DNA of 64,000 bases from Tolypocladium sp. Sup5 PDA-1. Its lineage: Eukaryota > Ascomycota > Sordariomycetes > Hypocreales > Ophiocordycipitaceae. Under the pieces are notes generated by a model. The model was not told the DNA's origin and searched no databases. It saw nothing but the letters and a program-made list of their open reading frames with translations. Within the stretch, counting starts at the first letter, position 1. The number at the start of each line of letters is the position of its first letter. Shown in pieces: positions 54,762-64,000 of this stretch. Where the stretch lies: contig JPHH03000002.1 in assembly GCA_000750105.3 (NCBI GenBank), forward strand, positions 1 to 64,000, in the 5' to 3' direction. Position numbers and translations under genes: made by a program.

Positions 54762-57395
54762 ATGCATTCATCCCTCAATTCTCAGATGGAACGACCTCTC
54801 CATGCGAACGATCGCGGTATTGTTCCCGCGTGAGTCCCCTCTCGTTCCCTCTCCCGCATGGGTATAGCGTGCCTCACTTATGTGGATTATTGTACTAACA
54901 GCAGTCAGTGTCTTAGGACTCGACGTTGGGACGTCCGCCACGTGGGCGAGCCTCTTGAGCTTCAAGGACAAAGGCAACGACGACTGCCATCCGACCGTCA
55001 TCCCCGATCCCGATGCACACAAAAACTGGCCTCAGTACAACCAATGCGACTTCCCTTCGACTGCATACCCTTTTGACATCAACAGAGCTCCTGCATCATG
55101 CCTGGGCTTCGCAGCCGAGGCTCGTGCCTTATCCCTGCCATTGAAACTGTACTGGTCCTTCCTCGAGATTCGAGATCTCTGGAAAAGAGGTCGATACAAA
55201 ACGGAGGCACCGAAGCGATGGAACAAATTCCCTCAAATCAAAGCAATATGGAAGATTCTGGAAATGAAGTCACTAGAAGAGCAAGATGCCATTCTATCCC
55301 ACTTGGAGAAGATCTTCGAAGCGCATCTCACGAGAGTTCGAGAAGCGGCCGAGGCAGAAGCAAATAGCAAGAACCTGAAGGTCACAAAACTAGCGGTCAC
55401 AATTCCACCGAACTGGGACGAAAAAATGCAGAGAAAAATACCTCGAACTTTTGACCAAGATATGGGATGTTGGCGCAGACAAGGTCGAGTGGCTGTTCGA
55501 GTCGGAAGCTGTGGGACACTGTCTGCTTCGCCTAGACGCCACCATTCGACACGAAAAGGAATTCAAGAGTTTTTTGTTGGCTGATTTTGGTGGCCATACT
55601 CTGGTAAGAACTTGTTTATGTCCCTGCCCATCTCCATACATCATAGCATGAACTTGCTGACAGCGACTGCCAGAATACATACAAGTTCGACATTGTCCGA
55701 CATGACAACTCAGAGCGCTTTGCGTTCTTTTCGACAAAGGAAGCGAAAGGTGTGCTGCAATCAACTCTCCCTTTGACACTTTCGGAGGCATTGACTTACT
55801 CAACCAGGTGTCTACGGAGGCTCCGAGCTTCACACGTCTTGGATGAAGTCTGAGCTTGAACAGCAGATCGACCAACGGCGGCCACACTTCAAGTTAAGCG
55901 AGGCAGAAAGAGAGCGCTTGCTCCGGGAAGCCCTAGGCCAGTACCGAACCGAACGGAGAGGGAAAATTGATGGGAGTCCGTTCATTCTGAGAGTATTCAA
56001 ATCCGACCACGAGAACGAGCGGGCCTTCACGTTCAAGTTTTCAGCTGAAAACTGCGAGCACAATTATAAAAAGTACTTTGACGAGCCTCTTCAGGGCCTG
56101 TTTAAAGAAATCAAGAAAAGCGCCGAAGATTCAAAGAACGTTGCCGTTGTGTTGACCGGCGGGAGCTTCCTGAACGAGACGGTGCTGAGGCGGACAATTG
56201 CAGTTATCGAAGAGTCGGGGTTGCATTACAAGCGATGGAAGGGAGTCACCGCGTGCAACAACAGGTATGTATCCTTGCGTCCCCCCTTTATCGTGTCATT
56301 GCCGAGAAGAAAGCAAGCTGAACTTCTTGTAGCTCCTCGACTGTCAGTTCTGGTGCAGCTCTGGCCGTCGTCAACTCCATGTCGGTGCAGGAGTTCATGC
56401 AGCGCGCAGCCTTTGCGGTGCATGACCAGACCACAACAAACACCGATATTCGTGTCATTCTGAACGGCCATGGAAGCCGCAAGGGAAATGCAGCGCCCAT
56501 ATTCAACGTTTCGCCGGGACGAACGTGGGTCGTTTGTGCTCCCCTTGCACCGCCCGACGACGAGACAGGGGCGCGACCAAACACGTCTTCAACACAATGC
56601 AGAAAGCCGCCCACAGTCCCTCATGTGGATACGTTCGAGTTTTACAGACTCCACAGCAGCTACAATGGGGGATACCACATTATGTTGGACTACGTGCCCG
56701 GCAGGATCGACTCCCAGGGCTCAGTGATTCCAGACAAGTTGATCATGTGGCCCAAGAGGCCCGGCCCGAAAACGCCTGGCCGGAAGCTCAAGGAGATAGA
56801 ACTGCCCATCTACTACGACTCTGGCGCGTGTGTCTGCTTCGTTGACAAGGACCTTGTCGATAAGGATGAGCTCAGCCGCGTTGCCATTCCACTTGCTCGA
56901 TCCAGTAGGACCGCAGCGAGGAACCTAAACAAGTGGCAGAAGCGTCTAGCTGGCACGACACCTACGTCCTCGACGACCACGGACCTGGCGGACCAAGACA
57001 ATAATTCCGCAACAGCCGGGGCTACAACAACCTCAGCTGCTGCGCCCTCGAGTTCAGAAGCCAGAGCAGGGAACCCGCAGGCCATGAAGCCACCAACCTA
57101 TGGGCCTTGTCGAGCAATCTTCCGGCCGGTAGCAGGTGTCGTGGCACCCTTCCCCGATGGCCTGCAGCAAGGTGACAACTACGAGGTCTCGTCTTCAGAT
57201 AACGAGGTCAGCTTTACTCTTAGCCGAGATGGTGGACGAAGCGGTGGCCATGCAGAAAACCGTGCCAACGTCACTGCTGGCACCCGAGGCGCGGACCAAG
57301 CTGTTGTCGAACCCTCGAGACCCTCTCGCAAGCGCAAGGCCACTAGTTCCGGCAACAGACCAGTTCAATCGCCGTCCGGTCTGCCGCCTGCTTAA
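54762..57395 (+). CDS. Hsp70-fold (HSPA12-like) ATPase domain protein with apparent +1 frameshift
   Basis: Actin/Hsp70-type nucleotide-binding protein of the fungal group that lacks the usual substrate-binding tail; role unknown. Exons: 54762-54829, 54909-55603, 55674-55749, 55808-56264, 56333-57395, all GT..AG. The first splice creates AVLGLDVGTSATWASL, the phosphate-1 loop. Next come LAVTIPPNWDEKMQRK, LLADFGGHTLNTYKF (phosphate-2) and VAVVLTGGSFLNETVLRRTI (adenosine motif). The C-terminal region has a DYVPG..LIMWPKRPGPKTPGRK segment, a Thr/Ser-rich linker and a basic RKRKAT patch. Within exon 2 the frame moves by +1 between 55421 and 55439, where there is an A6 and an A5 run; deleting one A restores KYLELLTKIWD in phase. 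Without this the protein stops at 55584. About 785 aa if in frame. Codon use is less G/C-biased than in the housekeeping genes. Confidence 0.82.
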
Positions 57396-59704
57396 TGGGG
57401 GTACAGGAAATCTAAGGAAGTACCCGTCAAGGTTGTAAAAGCGGTGTCGGGGAGCAAATGTGATTTCGGATGGTATTTGGGCCACGGCAGTGATGCGCGG
57501 CGGCGGAAGCGACGTGGATTGGGTATACCCAGGGTGGAATTTCTAGAACTAGGATGTCTTGTATAACTGTTGCCTTTTTGCTCAACTGCTTACTTTTACC
57601 TTGCTTGCTTCTCTGAATCAGCTGTAAAGATTTCAACAACCGCTTGGGGTGTTTGCGTTGGTGGCCGGCGAGTTACAGTGCTCTGTTATTGGACAGTCCA
57701 CTTCGTGATTTCTGGAACGCCTACAAAGTAGCAGTGTTGGGCTCAGAGTTAGGAGAGCGAGTACATAAAGCAATCATGATGTTCTTGCAAGGCGTGCTCG
57801 CTGGCAATATATAGACATCCAGGCTGACGGGTGTCACGTCGTGTAAGTCAGACTGGTGGTGCCCAGCCGTCGCACATGGAAAGGTGTATGCAACTTCTCA
57901 GCAGCACAGCGTTCTCTCTGATTCAAACCTCGACGCTTGGGCTTTTATCCAAGTCTCACCATCAATCACAAGCCAACAGAGCAGTGTCGTCCGTTGCGCA
58001 ACTACCCCCAGCAGAGCCGCACAGGGCCGCGCAAACGGAAATACTTCAACTTACAATAATGAGGCCGCTAAAACCCAAGTCTCGTCGGTCCCTGGGCACC
58101 CGGACCAACCTAGACCACGGCGCCAAGGCCCCGGCGAAGACTGATCTGCGTTCTTCCAAAACCTGCATTGTGCCGGACGCATGGGGCTAAGAACAAGCCC
58201 TCAAGTCATAGCCAGGCGAGAGCTTATTAGCCTTGTCGTCTCTGTTATATGGAACACTCGCACCATGAGAAGATAAATCTGGGAGCTCGTTTCTGGCTGG
58301 GGGCGGCGTTTGTTAACCCCGAGGGGTGTGTGGGTCATCTGCTGGGATCCTTCTTCCTCGAGCTTCGAAACGCTTGGTCGCTTAGTCTACAGTGACTCTC
58401 CAGCAGGTCTCGAGCCAGGTCCACGAATCCGTCCCAAAAATGCCGAAAGTCTAGTCCGTACCGTCGGAGCCCAAGCTTTAGCCGAGGAACCAAGCGCCTC
58501 AGCATTGATCATCGAGGCCTCGAGGGCACGTCATGGGGCTCACCTTCGCAAACTCTCTGCGATTCAGGTGGATTGCTTCGTGCCTCAAATCGGCTCAAGG
58601 CGGCCTGAGCAGAGAGTCTCCTTGCTCCCAAGACAACCGGCCCCTTTTGCCCAGGGTCGGTGGCTGCCGTCCTTCCCCAAGGGTCGTCAACGTGGCGCCA
58701 AGCTCGTCGTCCCTTGCCTCAAGCTGGGCCAGCCGCCTTCTGGGACGGCAGACGGACAACTTCCCCAACCCCCAACGGCGAACGGGTCCACAACCGGGAG
58801 GGTCACCGGGCGTGTGGGGCAGCTACTGGAATACAGTGCGCCGTCGCAGGATGGATGCCAATTTATCGCGTTGGCCAAACGGGCCAAACAAAAGCGGAAT
58901 GCACACTCCAGCAGAAACGTGACACAATTCTGGTGACACAACTGCGGTGTCGGGATGCCTTGTCGGAAACGGAGTGCTGCGTATCCGTACCTGGACCAAC
59001 TCGACCCGTTCAAGCAGCGCAACCTAAGGGGGCCAGATGGCTCGAAGCTTTGGGAACTGCGGCGGCAGTGGCGTGGCCTGTGTTTGTCCAATATGGGAAC
59101 CGATGAATCCAGCGCAATTCCTATAATCATGCTTCGTAGGAAATCCTACCGTTTGCAGTGAAGGCAGAGTCGTTAAAGGCTTCCAATGCGACATGAAAGC
59201 CCTTCTGCAGCTCCCCTCTGAAGTTTCTGGCCGGAATGTCCAGTGAGCTCGGAGAACTCGGCAATCACTTGCCTGGCGAGGCTTTCCCAACGCATCCCCC
59301 CAAAGTCGACATCGCCATCCACCGTCAGCCGTGATTGAGACGTGTTTGAGCCGCGAGGCGGTCGTGTGAACTGCAGCTGAGGCAGCAGGACGTACTGCAT
59401 GCCTTGGAGTGAAGCTCATTGTACGTATCAGCTTGCTGGGCTTCAGACACCCTGGTTTTAGATCGAGCAATTTGGCAGAGACGGCGGTCGACCGACGCCT
59501 TTAACGCAGTGGAATTGACAAGCCTCCCGGCGCCTGAACGAACACGAATCCAGGATCTGTTGTAATAATAGATGACTAAAGTTGCCATCGACACGCAGAC
59601 TTCACTGTGCAGCAGGCTCCCTGTCGGCTCACCCGAGCAGACTGTCATCTTGCCGTGTGACGGCCCAATGAAAAATAGAAGCGACGAAGTTGTTGAAGAG
59701 GCTT

Positions 59705-59722
59705 GTACGAAGTACTTCGTAC
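59705..59722. repeat. 18-nt perfect palindrome (GTACGAAGTACTTCGTAC)
   Basis: Self-complementary over all 18 bases, and extended by a further GAAGTACC on the right, giving almost one and a half units. Intergenic. Confidence 0.9.
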
Positions 59723-62700
59723 GAAGTACCACCACGCACAGGCAGGGTAAGCACAGTCCGCCTCTAATTTCTCGTCTCTGAGGAGTGGGATGGCCAAAAA
59801 TCCGGGGAAGCCAGGGGTGCGCGAACGTGGTGTGGGCACCAACTTGGACCGAGCCAAGGGTCCTGCAAGTAACTTCCCCAACTTTCCCCAGACCAACCAC
59901 ACAGCGAGACACCCAGATGGCAACTCGGGTAACAAGCAAGTGCTGGGGTGATTCAGCCTCGGCCGGAGGGCGCGGCATGGGGAATCTGACCGCTGTCCAC
60001 TGTCGTCGCGTACTGTGTGAACACCATGATCCAGATGCGGAGCCAACCAGTGGACTTGGACCGACAGCACGCAGTAGGCCGACGTCAGCACGAAGTATCG
60101 CAAGCTGGACTATTGCAATCAGTGACACTGGCCATCGCAATCCAACAAGACGGCCGGAGCCGACTTGACTCCCTGGAGCGTTTCGGCGTCGGCACTGCAA
60201 GTTCTTCCCAGTTATTGGCACGCAGAGCAACCAGGCAGCTTTCCTGTCCTGGAATGTTTCTCAACTCTTGAAAGGACAACCAGGAACAGAGAAGAAGCAT
60301 GCCCGTGGTGCTTTATGTGACCCAGGACAAGCATCGGAATTGTCCCGCCACACAATCACGGGAACTGTGACTCAAATGCTTCCAGAGCTAGCTCTGGGCC
60401 GCTTAGCAGCGAGCTGATCGGTTTGCTGTGCAGCATCGCTGGCGAATGGCAATCGCTCAATTCGACAAGCATCTATTCATGGCTGCAGGAGGCAAGTCTG
60501 CAGCCCTCCATCAGATCTACCTGGTCGAAGCCGCAGCTCGCTCCGAGGGGCCTCTGAATTTTGGCAGAGTGCCAGGCATTTTGATGCATCTTGTGAGTAT
60601 GGGCGGCCATGGGTACAGCGATGGCCTGCGTGGCAAGGAAATGTTTCCTCCTGCTTCGGCAGAAGATACACGAGCAGGAAAACGACGTAACCACGCTGCC
60701 TCTCGCCAATGCGGCCATTTCTTGAACCAGATGGGATAGCAAGCGACTCCGTACGCAGGCGAAGAAACTTGGTGAAGAGAGCTGGAATGACGGCTCGACT
60801 AGCTAAACGAGTACCCGAAAAGCCAATAGGTCCGTTTGGTCAGAGTTGACCTGGTAGTCCATGATATAGGGTAGAGACTGTTTGACCAGCATGTTGCGTT
60901 GCTCTTGCGTGTTCTCTTCCTCCTGTCGAGTGGACTATTCCCAAGCTCACCTGAAAACGAGCCAGGAGTGGTCGACCAATTGGCCGACATATATCGCCAG
61001 AAACTGACCCAAGGTGCTTCCTCGTGGGCCAGACGCTCGTCCATGGCTAACAACAAATGCCCCAGGCGTCTAATCAACGATAGAGTGGATGAGTCGGAAC
61101 CCGTATTGTCTTGCCGTCCTTCTCGCGCCAATATCGGCTTCATTGGTCGGCCTTGATGAGTCTCGACCAGGCCCAGCATTCTCCGGGAGTGGGCCTCCAG
61201 CTCGCGGCATGGGGATCCACAGCTGACGGGAGCGTCGAAACATCGTGGGCGGCGCCAACACGGGTTGGAGGACCCATACCGGGGGGCTGTGCAACTGATG
61301 GGAAGCCGAGAGATTCTCCAGCGATTTGCGGGTAACGTGCACTGTGCTGGTTGACGACATGGTCCCGCATGAGCCAGATAACTTCATACGAGACTCCCGT
61401 GTCCTGCGATATGATGTGATGGATGGTGCGAGGGGCGGCGAGCGCATTGGGAGGTGCTGGGCTATGTTTCAGACGAGGTCAGGACCCTGTGGTATCTGCC
61501 GTGCCACTTAAATGCGGACCGGCACTCCATTTCGCTATCTGGGTCTTACATATGTTGGTCTTGTCGTGGAAGCGCGAGCCGATGTCGCTGATACTCCTGT
61601 AGCCGATTGTGTGCTCCGTTCCCCTTTCCCACAATCGAAGGCATGATTTCTGCTCGCTTCCGGCAAAAGCGATCGCACTGCCGACCACCTGATGTATGAT
61701 AAATGCGCGACGTCTGATTGTCTCGGATTGCAGAAGTCGGTGTGGCCTGGAGATGCAGTGGGGGTCGTCTATTCGCGGCGACCCTGAGTTGCATCGCACG
61801 ACTGACAGGACGTCGATAATCGAGACCGCCTGGCCGCCCATGGAACAGTCCACATTCATCTGACTGAGACGTCATCGTGAGCGTGGCAAGCGGCTCCGGA
61901 CCGCGAGACCAGCGCAGAATCACCGGTGGGCCATTCATCATTTCTGCAGGCGACGTGGTAAAGAGATCCTGTGCCAGCGAAACGCACAGCTGCATGAGCT
62001 GTTAGTGTGTACGACTTGTTCATGGTGTGTGGACAGGGACTGTGTGGTTGTGCCGGCGATACCCCATTTGTAGTGCTTGCAGACGGCGATGTGGCCAGCC
62101 TACCCCATAAGAGAGTTTCACAGCTTCACGGCATGAGGACCGTTGCGCCTGTTGAGGTCGTCGTCGTCGCTCAGCGCAGACCCCCTTGGTCGCCCAATTG
62201 CTCTCCATCCATCGGCCTCTGACTGACTAGCCCTGGCGGTGAGCGCCGTGGATCGATAATGACGCGAACCAGTCCGAAACTGGGCCGAACTTTGCAAAGG
62301 GCAGGTCCGTTATTATTGTTCCACACCTGTCCGTGATAAGCGTCGAGACCAGGGCGGCGCTAATATCTGCAGAGAAGTCGGTTTGGGCGACAGAATACTG
62401 TGCTCGAAGCCAGCCAATGCGCTTTGTCGGCCTGGGAGGGAAGCCGAGAGAGAGAGCACGCAGCCAAGGCTCGAGCCACTGGAGCCACTCGATTGGCCTG
62501 CAGGTGGACCAGTGCGTTTCCCCCATTGTCGGCGGTGCAGTTGGTTTTATCCACATCGTGCAAGAGCGTGCGTGTGCTGTACCCGTGGTGGCATTTGTTG
62601 GATGTCCGAGGTGCCAGCCATGTCTGGCGCATTTAAAATCGCCCGCGTCGCCCAAGCGCACAGTGCGAACACGAGCACGGTGCGCGTCGCTCCTGTTGCC

Positions 62701-63489
62701 GACGAGTGTCACAAGATCCGTTGCTTGACGAATACAGGTGATAAATGATGGACCGCTGCGGTCCGGCGCGACTCGTCTGGCATACTGCGTACAGCCTGTG
62801 CGCTTTGAGGATATACCCCGAGGAGGGTCCCGTTGCAAATAGCAGAGCCCAATGGCTGGACGATCAGGCAATGCAACGATATGGCCCACCTTGGATGGAT
62901 GGGCGGGTGAGGGAGGTTCCTGTCCAACATCAGCAACTCGGAAATCGCGCGCAGAAAAGGTGGCATATCTTGGAGTGCACGAGTGGACAGTAGCTACATA
63001 GCAGTTACGTCGATCAAGAGACAGTGCTTAGAGATGTACTAGTAGGGTGTTCAGGCCAGGAATGAGGCATATATCTGGAAGCCCAGGCGTATTCATCGCG
63101 GTCATCGGGCTGGTTTCTGATCAGCAAGGATGTTGAGAGGTACTGAACACTTTGGCGTGCAACTGAGCAGCTGGCAGTGCTTCGACCCTCGGGGACCCCC
63201 GTGAAGCTCGACTCGAGCACAACATCATGGCTGTGAAATCCGAATCGACGCGGCGGCAGCGGATCATGTGGCCAAGAGCCTGCCATCTCGCTTGTCCTAA
63301 TATGTGTTTATGACTGCGAATAGGCCGGAGCCGGGACGAGCATACAGCCCGAACTGGAGTTATGCGGATGATACCTACATGGCGACAGGGGGTTAGATGC
63401 AGACGCACACGGAGACATGGGCGCAGGCTGCCATAAACGCTCCATCTTTTCATTGAATTATTCACAGCCAGGTGCCAGAAGAGGATACT

Positions 63490-63507
63490 GTAGTCCGTAC
63501 GGACTAC
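63490..63507. repeat. 18-nt perfect palindrome (GTAGTCCGTACGGACTAC)
   Basis: Self-complementary over all 18 bases with a CGTACG core. Related in style to the GTACGGAGTAC motifs at 27213 and 27417. Confidence 0.9.
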
Positions 63508-64000
63508 GACATGTCGAAATGGTTGGCGGGCCGCGTCGGCCGTGGTGATAAAGCGGCCCGGTACGAACTCAGGCCGCAACTTGGCAGCTCGCACTGTACA
63601 GTGAAGAGCAAGGGTCGAGCCAATGGCAGGCGCTAAGGCGGAAATCAGCGGACGGGTGGCTCTAGAACAACACCCCTGCCCTCCCAGTCCCAGCTCGACA
63701 ATCGATCGACTACTAAACCCGTCCACCAGGCCACTAGGTGTTCGACCAGCCTGCGGCGTATTAGGCTGTTGGCCGACGACCAACTCGCAGCCGCAAGTGC
63801 GTACGAGGTGTTGACTATGCCCTTGTTGCAGTCCTGTCGGGTACCTATGACAGAGACATTGTTGTGCGACCAAAACGAGCCCGGCAAAAGACGGCCCGCT
63901 GGCGGTGAGTTGTTTAAAATGGAAGGCACCTCGGCGAGATAGCCGCTTCAGGCGGGCCAGGTGCTGTGCTGCAAGGCAGCAGGTACTTCTACGAGAGGCA

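Larger units (their letters stand above)
57396..64000. other. 6.6-kb region without a gene I can model
   Basis: Many 60-250-codon frames on both strands but none with a recognisable domain. Minus-strand patches at 61479-61995, 62227-62889 and 63121-63929 have somewhat protein-like sequence but change frame repeatedly and no splice set joins them convincingly. Two perfect 18-nt palindromes occur (59705-59722 and 63490-63507). It may hold a decayed or intron-rich accessory gene, or none. Confidence 0.45.

Noticed and set aside
58310..58936. 208-codon plus-strand frame
   Set aside because: Low-complexity, no conserved-looking segments, and two alternative frames are open over the same bases.
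1..64000. tRNA, 5S rRNA, CRISPR or intact transposon
   Set aside because: I scanned by eye for T-loop (GGTTCGA-type) boxes, the fungal 5S start, regular direct repeats with spacers, and long terminal repeats or transposase motifs; none was convincing. Absence by eye is not proof; tRNAscan-SE and RepeatMasker would decide.

Overview
The window is nuclear DNA of a filamentous ascomycete. Genes carry short GT..AG introns (mostly about 45-130 nt), the reading frames favour G/C in third positions, and the products are typical Pezizomycotina proteins: G-protein beta subunit, BDM-1-type phosducin-like protein, Ste50-type adaptor, Lcb2, Nha1-type antiporter, RanBP1 and PIG-L. The style fits Sordariomycetes, possibly Hypocreales, but nothing here fixes the genus.

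Layout. 1-59 is an almost pure G tract that looks like an assembly edge or artefact. 1.4-8.4 kb holds RanBP1, a 638-aa single-span membrane protein and a phosducin-like protein, all on the minus strand. 12.6-14.0 kb holds the heterotrimeric G-beta gene (minus). 17.9-25.4 kb holds acetoacetyl-CoA synthetase (minus) and, divergent from it, serine palmitoyltransferase subunit LCB2 (plus). 28.3-31.4 kb holds a Ste50-like SAM/RA adaptor (plus) facing a trypsin-fold protein (minus). 32.8-40.6 kb is the densest part: a small membrane protein, a conserved fungal protein with a coiled-coil tail, a 67-aa ORF, GPI12/PIG-L, a DUF7719-like membrane protein and a 225-aa membrane protein. 41.4-44.5 kb is an Nha1-type Na+(K+)/H+ antiporter, and 47.0-47.8 kb a Ser/Thr-rich cysteine-containing surface protein.

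From about 48 kb the window looks accessory and gene-poor: an unresolved hypothetical gene, a SnoaL/NTF2-like protein, a CAP (PR-1/SCP) gene broken by two in-frame stops, and an HSPA12-like Hsp70-fold protein with an apparent +1 frameshift at a homopolymer. I could not model any gene in the last 6.6 kb.

Functional links: the G-beta gene and the phosducin-like gene, whose family assists G-beta-gamma assembly, lie about 4 kb apart, and a Ste50-type MAPK adaptor is in the same window. LCB2 (sphingolipids), acetoacetyl-CoA synthetase (acyl activation) and PIG-L (GPI anchors) are lipid-related housekeeping genes. I saw no biosynthetic cluster, CRISPR array, intact transposon, tRNA or 5S rRNA. I did not find a clear novel system. 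The best leads are the two damaged accessory genes, a recurring family of short GTAC-centred intergenic palindromes, and some unresolved coding-like patches.
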